A stretch of 19,377 nt of DNA, from NCBI GenBank assembly GCA_023417315.1, contig JAEZFW010000086.1:1-19377 (forward strand), written 5' to 3'. Below the pieces are notes generated by a model, which did no database searches, was not told the DNA's origin, and was given only the letters and a program-made list of their open reading frames with translations. Source of the DNA: Pseudomonadota bacterium (GTDB lineage: Bacteria > Pseudomonadota > Gammaproteobacteria > Steroidobacterales > Steroidobacteraceae). The translations under genes were made by a program, and so were the position numbers. Below, piece after piece: positions 6,766-17,580 of the stretch. Each line of letters opens with the position of its first letter. The first letter of the stretch is position 1.

Positions 6766-6792
6766 GCAATGCACAATTTACCGTGCAATATT
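6764..6792 (+). promoter_or_regulatory. Predicted promoter of the AbiE-like operon
   Basis: TTGCAA (6764-6769) and AATATT (6787-6792) are spaced by 17 bases, and a TG one base before the second gives an extended -10. The promoter lies 39 bases ahead of the ATG at 6831. It would let the AbiE-like pair be transcribed independently of the helicase. Confidence 0.5.
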
Positions 6793-6830
6793 CCTGATTG
6801 GGATCGACCCTCCAGGTCGCGCGGTCCGTC

Positions 6831-7802
6831 ATGAGCCACAAGACGCTGAGTCAGCTTCGAAACACGCGTGAACTCAGGGCGGAGATCATGGATCTGGCGG
6901 CCCGGCTGGCCGCAGACGGGTCCAGCGGCCGCTTGATCGTGGTCGATCCAGTGATCAGTGAAGCTGCCATCCGCGGCGAATGGGAGCGTTTGCTCCCGGC
7001 CATCGCGCCCCACGTGCGTGCACGCATGGCCCTCGTCATCGAACAGGGTGCTGGCGATGGATCCAATCCGCCGGGCCGCCTGCAGGTGGATCGCCCCAAC
7101 TACCGGTTCGAAGTCCTGCGCCTGCTGCTGGGTGCCAGCCTGGAGGACGACGGCCCACAGCCGGAGCTGGGGATCGCGGCACATATCGAAGGCACCCAGC
7201 TTGGCCTGGTCGATGCCCTGGGAGCCTCTCCCACGCCCGTCCGCAGCGCCCTGGCCACCCTGCGCGATGCCGGCCTGATCGACAGCCTGCGCTGGCTGGA
7301 GATCGAGCCCGAAGCGCTGTCGATGGAGCAGCTCAGCCGCATCGGCGCCTTGCCCCAGACACTGCGCTTCCGCTTCGAGCGGGGCGCCCGGATCAAGTCC
7401 CCAGCCGAGCTCGTGCAGCGGGCAGTTCCGCTGCTTGGCCCTCAGGGAGCCAAGCAATGGAAGCCGTTTTCCCTGTCGGGCGCGCCCGTCGCCCAAGCCA
7501 ATGTGCCGGCGCTGGATCTGATCGGCACGCCGCGCCTTGATCTGGTGGCCAACATCCCGCGTAGCGACAAGACCTTCGACGCCGAGGTCATGCGACTGCT
7601 CGATGATGGCCTGGAGCCGGAACCGAACGTACTGGCCCCGGCGCCGGTCGTGCTGACACTCGTGCGCGCCGGAGCGCGCTTCGACGGCAAGGCCGACGTC
7701 GGCCAAGCGCGATGCGCGCACCCCTGCGACGTGTTCCTGTCCCTGCTCGACATGGGTCTGCGGGACCAGGCACTGCAGTACGCAAGGGAGGTGCGTCCGT
7801 GA
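6831..7802 (+). CDS. AbiEi-like winged-helix protein (putative type IV antitoxin)
   Basis: A 323-residue protein whose gene is coupled by a GTGA overlap to a nucleotidyltransferase gene, the arrangement of abiEi-abiEii. A winged-helix DNA-binding segment is visible at about 120-155 (GTQLGLVDALGASPTPVRSALATLRDAGLID, a classic 'S...V...L..L...GLI' pattern). A mixed alpha/beta C-terminal domain (DLIGTPRLDLVANI onward) resembles the domain through which AbiEi-type antitoxins act. Residues 1-110 are helical and less familiar. ATG 6831 fits the promoter at 6764-6792 better than the TTG at 6798. AbiEi proteins repress the operon and neutralise the nucleotidyltransferase toxin. Assignment rests more on partner and architecture than on strong sequence identity, so a dedicated helper of the adjoining helicase/restriction system is an alternative. 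Confidence 0.6.
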   Translation: MSHKTLSQLRNTRELRAEIMDLAARLAADGSSGRLIVVDPVISEAAIRGEWERLLPAIAPHVRARMALVIEQGAGDGSNPPGRLQVDRPNYRFEVLRLLLGASLEDDGPQPELGIAAHIEGTQLGLVDALGASPTPVRSALATLRDAGLIDSLRWLEIEPEALSMEQLSRIGALPQTLRFRFERGARIKSPAELVQRAVPLLGPQGAKQWKPFSLSGAPVAQANVPALDLIGTPRLDLVANIPRSDKTFDAEVMRLLDDGLEPEPNVLAPAPVVLTLVRAGARFDGKADVGQARCAHPCDVFLSLLDMGLRDQALQYAREVRP

Positions 7803-8680
7803 GTCGCCATCTGGAGCTGGATGCCGCCGCCTTGCTGGAGCGCGTCGCCGAGCGCGTTCCGCGAGCCCTGCGCGGAAACGTGGTGGTTATCGGCAGCATC
7901 GCCACTGCCTGGGCCTTTCGCGACGTCTCGGGCACGCACGCCGTGGCCACCAAGGACATCGACGTGCTCCTCCGCCCCGCCATCGACGCCGTGACCACGG
8001 CGCAGGCGCTGGGCCAGCTGTTGCTGGACGAAGGCTGGCAGCCGCGCTACCCCAACGGCATTCAGCCGGGGACGCAGGAGACGCCCGATGACCAGCTGCC
8101 GGCGCTGCGCCTGAGCCCCCCGGCTGACGGCGACGCCTGGTTCGTCGAGCTCCTGGCCGAGCCAGCCCCCGGCCAAGCGGCCCGCAAGCACTGGCGGCGC
8201 GTCCACACCGGCAAGGGCGACTTCGGCCTGCCCAGCTTCCGCTATCTGCGCGTGGCCGTTCACGACGCGCAGGACACGCCGTTTGGCCTGCGTGTCGCGT
8301 GCCCGGCCAACATGGCGCTGGCCCACCTGCTGGAACATGCCGATCCCGACCGTACGCCGATCTCCAACCTGCCCGGCAACCCGCCGCGCTTCACCAAGGA
8401 CGTCGGTCGCGCCATCGCCCTGTGGTGGCTGGCCCGCGAACAGACCCCGATGGCCGGAGACCAATGGCTGGGGGAGTGGCGCGCGACGCTGGCGGCGCTG
8501 TACCCGGATCAACTCGACGACATGAAGCAGGCGGCACGTACTGCCTTGGACCATGTGGCCGACTACCTGCGCGATGCGCACATCATCGCGCTCAATGGCG
8601 TGCTGGCACCGCATGGCACCACCCTGGATGCGTTCCGTCGGGCCCACGCCAGCCTGTTGGCGCTGATCGAACTGACATGA
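7799..8680 (+). CDS. AbiEii-like nucleotidyltransferase (putative type IV toxin)
   Basis: A 293-residue protein with a minimal nucleotidyltransferase fold. VVVIGSIATAWAF supplies the GS motif (Gly32-Ser33), ATKDIDVLL supplies the metal-binding Asp53/Asp55, and WFVELL carries a possible third carboxylate at Glu117. The C-terminal half is helical, as in AbiEii/MenT-type enzymes. Those toxins transfer nucleotides to acceptors such as tRNA or proteins and arrest growth on phage infection. The GTG at 7799 is the start because it overlaps the upstream TGA (GTGA), and an earlier ATG at 7712 would lie deep inside that gene. Catalytic residues look intact. Nucleotidyltransferases of this fold also occur as helper subunits, so the toxin role is inferred from the paired winged-helix gene. 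Confidence 0.7.
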   Translation: MSRHLELDAAALLERVAERVPRALRGNVVVIGSIATAWAFRDVSGTHAVATKDIDVLLRPAIDAVTTAQALGQLLLDEGWQPRYPNGIQPGTQETPDDQLPALRLSPPADGDAWFVELLAEPAPGQAARKHWRRVHTGKGDFGLPSFRYLRVAVHDAQDTPFGLRVACPANMALAHLLEHADPDRTPISNLPGNPPRFTKDVGRAIALWWLAREQTPMAGDQWLGEWRATLAALYPDQLDDMKQAARTALDHVADYLRDAHIIALNGVLAPHGTTLDAFRRAHASLLALIELT

Positions 8681-8746
8681 CGACACCGGGCGCCTCTGTT
8701 CAGTATCCGACGGACGCTGGCATGAACTGTGCCGTCAGGAGGCCCC

Positions 8747-8774
8747 TTGCGTGGGTAGGCCACTGGGGTAAAAT
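8747..8774 (+). promoter_or_regulatory. Predicted promoter of the AbiF-associated RNA
   Basis: TTGCGT (8747-8752) and TAAAAT (8769-8774) are 16 bases apart; the second is a near-consensus -10. Transcription would begin near 8780, only some 10 bases before a terminator-like hairpin and well ahead of the Abi gene. That is the layout expected for a short non-coding RNA. Confidence 0.55.
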
Positions 8775-8779
8775 CGCTA

Positions 8780-8837
8780 CCAACAACACCCCCCACGCCT
8801 CTCGTCAGATCGGCGCACCATGGGGGGTTACTTTTTT
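8780..8837 (+). ncRNA. Candidate AbiF-type small RNA ending in an intrinsic terminator
   Basis: From the predicted start near 8780 the sequence forms CCCCCCA (8789-8795) paired with TGGGGGG (8821-8827). An inner CGCC/GGCG stem (8796-8799 with 8812-8815) is separated by a short CACCA bulge, and TTACTTTTTT follows (8828-8837). This is a compact G+C-rich hairpin with a T-run, giving a transcript of about 58 bases. A conserved structured RNA called the abiF motif has been described upstream of Abi_2/AbiF genes, and AbiF-RNA pairs have been proposed as RNA toxin-antitoxin systems ancestral to Cas13. The position directly before an Abi_2 HEPN gene fits that class. Alternatively the hairpin is only a terminator/attenuator of the upstream operon. 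Confidence 0.55.
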
Positions 8838-8903
8838 CCGGCCTTCGCGATCGGCCGAGGGCATCCCGGAACTCGCAGCACCAGGCCGCGAGGGGGATGC
8901 GGG

Positions 8904-9815
8904 ATGAAGTACGACAAGCCTGCGCTTGCCGTCGAGCAACAGATTCAAAAGCTCGCATCGCGCGGCATGGCCTTTGCCGATACTGAGCGTGCCGCACACT
9001 ACCTGGCGGAACTGAACTATTACCGCCTCAGCGGCTACTGGCTGCGGCACGAGGCAGATCACGCGTCACACCGGTTCCTCCCCGGCACGTCCTTCGAGGC
9101 GGTGCTTGACGACTACCTGTTCGACCGCGCCCTGAAATTGCTGGTGCTGGACGCAGTCGAACGGCTCGAAGTCTCCATCCGGACCCGCTGGGCCCATATC
9201 GTCGGCCTGCGCCACGGTGCGCATGCACACCTGGACAGCGCCCTGTTCAAGCAGCGCAGCCAGACATGGAGCCACCCGGCCGCGGTGGCGAAACTGGTCA
9301 GCGGGGTTGAAGACAGTCGCGAACGATTCATCCGCCATCTGCGTGCTACCTACGACGAACTCCTCCCGCCCATCTGGGCCAGCGTGGAAGTCATGAGCCT
9401 GGGGCAGATCTCGCGCTGGTTCGGCAACCTGCGCCACACGGCCGACCGGAATGCCATCGCCGAACCCTACGGCATCGACGAGGTGTTGCTGGCGTCCTTT
9501 CTCCACCACATCAGCGTCGTGCGGAATATCTGTGCCCACCACGCGCGCTTCTGGGATCGTGAGATGACTTTCAGGGCGCAGTTGCCGCGCAAGCATCCCG
9601 AGGCCCTGGTCATCTCGCTCGACCACGCCAGTCCCGGCAGCGCCTACAACACGCTCACCCTGCTGGGCTGGCTGATCGGGCGCATCAGCCCGGGGCAGAC
9701 GTGGGTCCAGCGAGTGGCCGAACACGTGACCCAGCATCCACCTGCGGCAGGTGTGATGGGCTTTCCGACTGACTTCAGCCAGCGACCGATCTGGCAGCAC
9801 ACCACGGAAGACTGA
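8904..9815 (+). CDS. Abi family protein (Abi_2/AbiF-like HEPN RNase)
   Basis: A 303-residue abortive-infection protein of the Abi_2 (AbiD/AbiF) family. The N-terminal part has the family marks KLASRGM near 17-22 and NYYRLSGYW (38-46). A helical middle follows. The HEPN catalytic motif is RNICAH (Arg207 to His212), within VVRNICAHHARFW. HEPN proteins with R-x4-H are metal-independent RNases that usually work as dimers and stop growth after phage entry. ATG 8904 is chosen because a strong AGGGGG (8891-8896) lies 7 bases upstream and the conserved region starts at once; the ATG at 8820 would run through the RNA hairpin. It follows the candidate regulatory RNA and is 5 bases from the natural start of mod, so it is inserted between the AbiE-like pair and the restriction genes. 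The catalytic motif is intact. Confidence 0.88.
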   Translation: MKYDKPALAVEQQIQKLASRGMAFADTERAAHYLAELNYYRLSGYWLRHEADHASHRFLPGTSFEAVLDDYLFDRALKLLVLDAVERLEVSIRTRWAHIVGLRHGAHAHLDSALFKQRSQTWSHPAAVAKLVSGVEDSRERFIRHLRATYDELLPPIWASVEVMSLGQISRWFGNLRHTADRNAIAEPYGIDEVLLASFLHHISVVRNICAHHARFWDREMTFRAQLPRKHPEALVISLDHASPGSAYNTLTLLGWLIGRISPGQTWVQRVAEHVTQHPPAAGVMGFPTDFSQRPIWQHTTED

Positions 9816-9820
9816 TTCCA

Positions 9821-9892
9821 ATGACCGACACCAATCCCGCCAAGTTCACAAAGCTGGTCACCCTCCTCAAGGAGCTCTTCCAGCTGGACTAG
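9821..9892 (+). pseudogene. Interrupted 5' end of mod (amber at codon 24)
   Basis: The natural start of the methyltransferase gene appears to be ATG 9821: it lies 5 bases after the Abi stop, is preceded by ACGGAAG, and encodes MTDTNPAKFTKLVTLLKELF. The frame then hits TAG at 9890-9892. It continues in the same frame with PDLDFGIYRIM, a segment I recognise from the conserved N-terminus of this Mod subfamily, where from memory the interrupted residue is often Gln. A CAG-to-TAG transition would explain it. An assembly error cannot be excluded from sequence alone. Confidence 0.75.
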
Positions 9893-9922
9893 CCCGACCT
9901 GGACTTCGGCATCTACCGGATC

Positions 9923-13096
<3,174 letters not shown>

Positions 13097-13097
13097 C

Positions 13098-16000
13098 ATG
13101 GCGGCGCTGAAGAAGGCCGCCACGAAGAAGGCGGCAAAGAAGGCGGCCGGCAGGCCTCGTGCTCGTGCGCAGATGCTGGAGTTCACCCAGTCGCTGGTGC
13201 TCAACCAGTGGCTGTTCGGCCTTTTCGGGTTGGACAGCACGGACGGCTACTACCCTATGGAAGGCGGGCGCCGGGTGCCGCTGCTGGAGGCATTCAAGCA
13301 GCGCTTCCAGCTCAGCGAGCACAGCGAGGAAGGCCTGGACGAGAACAACGTCCATCGCTTCCACCACGCCATGGTCAACCAGATCACCGGCGAGCTGCCC
13401 GGCATCAACCGCGATGAGCTGTTGGCGTTCGACCAGAACATCGTCCGCCACACCCTGGCCCTGAACACCGAGCGCAGCCTGCGCCGCGAGCGGCCGGTGG
13501 TCTGGAAGTACTACCAGTACCTCGCCCTGCTGTTCGTCGAGATCTACCTGGATCGCTACTTCCGCGACCCGCAGGCGCTGGCGCAGGCGCTCAACGCACA
13601 CATTGCGAAGTTCAACGACGACAAGGCCGAAGGCCAACAGCTCCCGGCGCTGGACGAGGGTCGTGACGCCGCGCTGGGCCTGAACAAGCTGGCTCTGTGG
13701 TGTGCAACCGGCAGCGGCAAGACCTTGCTGATGCACCTCAACCTGCGCCAGTACCATCACCACCTGGCGCAGGCCGGTCGCGGCGGCGAGCTCAACCGCA
13801 TCCTGCTGCTGACCCCCAACGAAGGCCTGAGCCACCAGCACCTCCAGGAGTTCGCGGCCGCCGGCATCGAGGCCGAGCTGTTCGACAAGAACGCCCGCGG
13901 CCTGTTCGCCGGCAAGGCGGTGGAGATCATCGATATCCACAAGCTGGCCGATGACATGGGCGACAAGACCGTGGCCGTGGACGCCTTCGAGACCGGCAAC
14001 CTGGTGCTGGTGGATGAAGGCCACCGCGGCGCGTCCGGCGGCGAGGCCGGCAAGTGGCTGTCCCGCCGCGACCAGCTGTGCGAGAAGGGCTTTTCCTTCG
14101 AGTACTCGGCCACCTTCAAGCAGGCGGTGAAGGACAGCGTTCCGCTGTCGCGGCGCTACGCCCGCAGCATCGTCTTCGACTATTCCTACCGCTACTTCTA
14201 CGGCGACGGCTACGGCAAGGACTACCAGATCCTCAATCTGGACAAAGATACCGAGCGCGCGCATCGCCATCAGTATCTGGTCGCCTGCTTGCTGGCCGCC
14301 TACCAGCAGCGGCGTCTGTTCGACGACAGGCAGGCGCTGTTGCGCGACTTCAACCTCGAAAGGCCGCTGTGGATCTTTGTTGGCGGCAGCGTCACCAAGG
14401 GCTTCAACAAGGGCGAAGCTTCTGACGTAGTGGAGATCCTGAAGTTCCTTGCTGCTTTCGCCGGAGACCGGGCGGCGTCGCAACGCGCGATCACTGAGAC
14501 GTTGAGTGAGGGCCTGGTGGCGGCCGATGGCAAGAACATCTTCGCCAATCGCTTCAGCTACCTGGCCGAGTTGAATCTGTCTGCCAACGACCTGTTTGCC
14601 GACATCTGCGCGCGACTGTTCAACGCCCCCGGCGGAGGCGCCCTGCACGTGGAATACCTGAAGGGTGCCGACGGCGAGCTGGCCCTGAAGCTGGGCAACA
14701 ACGATCCCTTCGGTGTGATCAACGTCGGCGATGCGAAGAAGCTGTACGACCTGTGCGACGCGACGCCCGGACTGGTCGCCGAGGAGCGCGATTTTGCCGG
14801 CTCGCTGTTCCGCCGGATCAATGACCGTGACAACGCCATCAGCCTGCTGATCGGTTCACGCAAGTTCACGGAGGGGTGGAACAGCTGGCGCGTCAGCACC
14901 CTGGGCCTGATGAAGATCGGTCAGAGCGAAGGCGCCCAGATCATCCAGCTGTTCGGCCGTGGCGTGCGCCTGAAGGGCTACGGCTGGAGCCTGAAGCGCA
15001 GCAAGGCGCTGCGCCTTCCGGCCGGCGTGGAGCGTCCGCGCCATATCGAGCTGCTGGAAACCCTGAACGTGTTTGGCGTCCATGCCGACTACATGGCCCA
15101 GTTCAAGCAGTTCCTGGAGGACGAGGGGCTGCCGCCGGACCAGGACAGCGAGGAGATCGTGCTGCCGGTGCTGCGCAACCTGGGCACGCACAAACTCAAG
15201 ATCATCCGGCTCAAGCCCGAGATCAATGGCGTGCAGACCGCGTTCGGCGCCGCCTTCCGGAAACTGGCACCGGTTCCCCAGCTCGCGCCACCGCAGGGCG
15301 AAGCGGACCACTGGCTGTTGCGTAACCGGGTGCAGCTCAACTGGTACCCGAAGATCCAGGCGATGAAGGCGGCCGGATTGGCTGGCGGCGACGGCGTAGC
15401 CGAGCTCGAGCGCGGCAAGCTGGGGCCGAAGCATGTAGCGCTGCTGGATCTGGATCGCGCCTGGTTCGAGCTGATCCGCTTCAAGAACGAGCGTGGCTGG
15501 CACAACTTCGACATCCCGCGCCCTGCCGTCGACAACCTGCTGGCGGACACCGACTGGTACGACCTGCTGATCCCCGAATCGATGCTGGCCATGGACAGCT
15601 TCGCCAAGGTGGCGATCTGGCAGGAGATCGCCGAGACGCTGCTGAAGAAGTACGCCGAGCGCTACTACAGCTTCCGGAAGAAGGGTTGGGAGGAGCCGCA
15701 CCTGGAGTACGCCGAGCTGGACGCCGGCGACCCCAACTTCCCCGAGACCGGTGCCGGCCTCGGGGAGGAACAGGGCGTGTACCGCGTCTCGGTGGAGAAG
15801 TCCGAGGAGGCGCTGATCACCCAGCTGCGGCAGCTTGGAGACGAGCTGCGCAAGCGTGCCGGGGTCGCCGACAGGACGTTCACCGGCGGCCAGGCGAGGC
15901 TGGAGGTGCTGTCCTTCAAGGGACACCTGTACGAACCGCTGATCAAGGCCAGCGGCGCCAGCATCAGCGTCCGGCCGGTGTCACTGAACGACGGCGAGAT

Positions 16001-16442
16001 GCGCTTCGTGCGCCGGCTGAGGGACTACTGCGCCGAGCACCCGGAAGAGTTCGCGGACAAGCCGCTGTTCCTGCTGCGCAACATGAGCCGTGGCCGCGGC
16101 ATCGGCTTCTTCGAGGCCGGCAACTTCCATCCCGACTTCATCGTCTGGCGCATCGACGGCAGCAAGCAGCGGATCAGCTTCGTCGACCCCAAAGGCATCC
16201 GCCAGCTGGACACCATCGACGATCCGAAGATCCAGTTCCACCGCACCATCCAGGAAATCGAAGCGCGCATGGCCGATCCGGACGTCAGCCTGCGCAGCTA
16301 CATCGTCTCGGGCACGTCCGCCGCGGAAATGGAGATGCACTGGAAGGTGACCCGCCAGAAGATGGCCGAGCGGAACATCCTGTTCGACGAGGATGAGGGC
16401 TACGTGGCGCGATTGATCCGGGAGTCGGCGCCGGAGGCGTGA
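13098..16442 (+). CDS. res: Type III restriction enzyme helicase/nuclease subunit (Res)
   Basis: A 1114-residue superfamily 2 ATPase-nuclease. A Lys/Ala-rich N-terminal tail (AALKKAATKKAAKKAAGRPR) precedes the helicase core. The core has ATGSGKT (Walker A, 203-209), VDEGHRG (Walker B, Asp306-His309) and FEYSATF (motif III, about 334-340), then a downstream region with LFGRGVRLKG (motif VI-like, about 620). The C-terminus has a PD-(D/E)xK nuclease core: FHPDFIVW with Asp1013 and ISFVDPKG with Asp1030/Lys1032, the arrangement usual in type III Res proteins. It cleaves unmodified DNA only in complex with Mod, which provides recognition. One base separates it from mod, so translation is coupled. 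All catalytic residues look intact, and it ends the co-directional block. A defective Mod would leave it unable to find targets, hence probably harmless. Confidence 0.92.
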   Translation: MAALKKAATKKAAKKAAGRPRARAQMLEFTQSLVLNQWLFGLFGLDSTDGYYPMEGGRRVPLLEAFKQRFQLSEHSEEGLDENNVHRFHHAMVNQITGELPGINRDELLAFDQNIVRHTLALNTERSLRRERPVVWKYYQYLALLFVEIYLDRYFRDPQALAQALNAHIAKFNDDKAEGQQLPALDEGRDAALGLNKLALWCATGSGKTLLMHLNLRQYHHHLAQAGRGGELNRILLLTPNEGLSHQHLQEFAAAGIEAELFDKNARGLFAGKAVEIIDIHKLADDMGDKTVAVDAFETGNLVLVDEGHRGASGGEAGKWLSRRDQLCEKGFSFEYSATFKQAVKDSVPLSRRYARSIVFDYSYRYFYGDGYGKDYQILNLDKDTERAHRHQYLVACLLAAYQQRRLFDDRQALLRDFNLERPLWIFVGGSVTKGFNKGEASDVVEILKFLAAFAGDRAASQRAITETLSEGLVAADGKNIFANRFSYLAELNLSANDLFADICARLFNAPGGGALHVEYLKGADGELALKLGNNDPFGVINVGDAKKLYDLCDATPGLVAEERDFAGSLFRRINDRDNAISLLIGSRKFTEGWNSWRVSTLGLMKIGQSEGAQIIQLFGRGVRLKGYGWSLKRSKALRLPAGVERPRHIELLETLNVFGVHADYMAQFKQFLEDEGLPPDQDSEEIVLPVLRNLGTHKLKIIRLKPEINGVQTAFGAAFRKLAPVPQLAPPQGEADHWLLRNRVQLNWYPKIQAMKAAGLAGGDGVAELERGKLGPKHVALLDLDRAWFELIRFKNERGWHNFDIPRPAVDNLLADTDWYDLLIPESMLAMDSFAKVAIWQEIAETLLKKYAERYYSFRKKGWEEPHLEYAELDAGDPNFPETGAGLGEEQGVYRVSVEKSEEALITQLRQLGDELRKRAGVADRTFTGGQARLEVLSFKGHLYEPLIKASGASISVRPVSLNDGEMRFVRRLRDYCAEHPEEFADKPLFLLRNMSRGRGIGFFEAGNFHPDFIVWRIDGSKQRISFVDPKGIRQLDTIDDPKIQFHRTIQEIEARMADPDVSLRSYIVSGTSAAEMEMHWKVTRQKMAERNILFDEDEGYVARLIRESAPEA

Positions 16443-16966
16443 TGGTCAGTTGCCTCTCTCTTCGACCGCCATTCCCGGAGATTACTATCTCTAGGGGGCG
16501 GCCGGGTCGCTCCAGAGAGAGCGCTCGGCGTTGGCTGGACGGCGTCCCGATGTAGCAGGTGGGGGCAGCACCCTGATATCTCTACGGAGCGACTCGTCGA
16601 TCTATCCGCGGATTTCGTTGTGCTGATGCGGTCGGAAGCAACAGGGCAGACGCATGTCGCAGCAAAGCTGCGCACTGTGAAGGTCGAGATTCACGTCGCA
16701 GTAACTGTCTGAAGCCCAAGAGGAACTTCCGGGCCGAGCGTTCCGGTGGTTGAGATTGAAGTGCCTCATGGGTTCCGTATCGCCGTCGTCTACGGAATCT
16801 CGACCATTGACGAGGTGCCCCCGGCTGCGATGTCGCGCAAGTGCATGATCCCGTAGCGGAATCACGGCCGGATCGGTCTGGGGGAATCTCGACCATCTTG
16901 TGTGACCCGACAAATCCGTGATTTCTGGAGATGTACCGCTTCGGTACTGTTCCTCTGGAGGGTGCG
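16443..16966 (+). other. Non-coding gap with ordered repeats
   Basis: This 524-base stretch between res and the next gene holds no coding frame I can support; the minus-strand frames here have no recognisable protein pattern. It contains a small perfect hairpin, GAGAT-TACT-ATCTC (16478-16491), inside distant CTCTCTC/GAGAGAG arms (16454-16460 and 16515-16521). It also holds the four-copy element described separately. A promoter for the following pair must lie here, but no clear -35/-10 pair stands out. Confidence 0.5.
16682..16895. repeat. Four copies of an AATCTCGACCA element, two in each orientation
   Basis: GGTCGAGATT (16682-16691) and TGGTTGAGATT (16747-16757) are reverse-complement copies of AATCTCGACCA, which occurs at 16796-16806 and 16885-16895. 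The two direct copies extend to a 14-base repeat, GGAATCTCGACCAT. In RNA, either inverted copy could pair with either direct copy (10-11 bp, at most one G-U), so alternative hairpins are possible. They lie upstream of the gene at 16967. Confidence 0.6.
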
Positions 16967-17479
16967 ATGGTCGGCTTGGTGCTGCTCTTTCTTGGACTGG
17001 GCGCGTTGCTGTGGTGGCTTGCACCTGGCACGGACGAACGTGTCGGATCCACCCCGGAACCAGGGGTGGATCCGGCTGATGCCGACCTGGAGCCAGGCCC
17101 GTCATGGGATGGACTGGAACTTCTCGAGCGGGATGATCTAAGCCGCCTGGACGTCGGTGATCCTTTCCAGGAGCCTCAGGATTTCCTGTTCCCGCCGCTG
17201 GAAGAACCCGCTGACGATTGGTGGTGGAGGGACAGCGACGTCAGTGCGTTTGCTCCCGTTGCCGAGCTGGACTCTTCCGACGCCGATGAGCTGTACGTCA
17301 ATCCGGCAACCGGGCTGGCCATCGTTTCAGGAGGCCCGGGCGGGATCGATACGGGCGGGAACGCGAGTGGCTTCTCGTCGAGCGACGATTTCTCGCACTA
17401 CGGCACCGACATGTCGCTGGGCGACACTGGCTGGAGCGAAGACTCCGCAACATCGTTCGGGTCCGATGACTGGTCGTAG
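16967..17479 (+). CDS. Small membrane-anchored acidic protein, unknown function
   Basis: A 170-residue protein that I cannot assign. It opens with one strong membrane helix (MVGLVLLFLGLGALLWWLAP, about residues 1-19), with no lipobox cysteine. The rest is very acidic and Ser/Gly-rich: many Asp and Glu, Trp clusters (DDWWWRD), then ELYVNPATGLAIVSGGPGG and a tail of GFSSSDDFSHYG...SFGSDDWS. The 'YVNPATGL' stretch recalls a short motif I have seen in uncharacterised small proteins, so it may be a conserved interaction segment. ATG 16967 is preferred over 16931 because GGAGG (16957-16961) sits 5 bases upstream and the helix starts at once. It is followed after 101 bases by the larger membrane protein on the same strand, and the two probably form an operon. 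Confidence 0.65.
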   Translation: MVGLVLLFLGLGALLWWLAPGTDERVGSTPEPGVDPADADLEPGPSWDGLELLERDDLSRLDVGDPFQEPQDFLFPPLEEPADDWWWRDSDVSAFAPVAELDSSDADELYVNPATGLAIVSGGPGGIDTGGNASGFSSSDDFSHYGTDMSLGDTGWSEDSATSFGSDDWS

Positions 17480-17580
17480 GGTTGCCGCCGGGCTGTCCCT
17501 GTTGAGCGGGCAATTTCGTAGCCTTGACCGCGGGAAGATCGGCTCCCAGTATCGGAACGGCTGCGGTTCAGGGGGAACCG

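Noticed and set aside
5076..7721. An 881-codon open frame on the minus strand across the helicase and AbiEi-like genes
   Set aside because: It is the antisense shadow of high-G+C coding DNA: low-complexity Gln/Gly/Val/Ala-rich text with no domain, and it spans the AT-rich promoter gap and two well-supported plus-strand genes.
16478..16491. GAGAT-TACT-ATCTC hairpin as the res terminator
   Set aside because: The stem is only 5 bp and G-rich sequence follows instead of a T-run.
16443..16966. CRISPR array in the repeat-bearing gap
   Set aside because: There are only four ~10-base copies, in both orientations and with unequal spacing (64, 49 and 89 bases), and no cas genes.
16582..17105. Two overlapping minus-strand frames (156 and 167 codons) in the gap after res
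   Set aside because: They are rich in Arg, Ser, Pro and His without structure, run into the supported gene at 16967, and have no credible ribosome-binding site.
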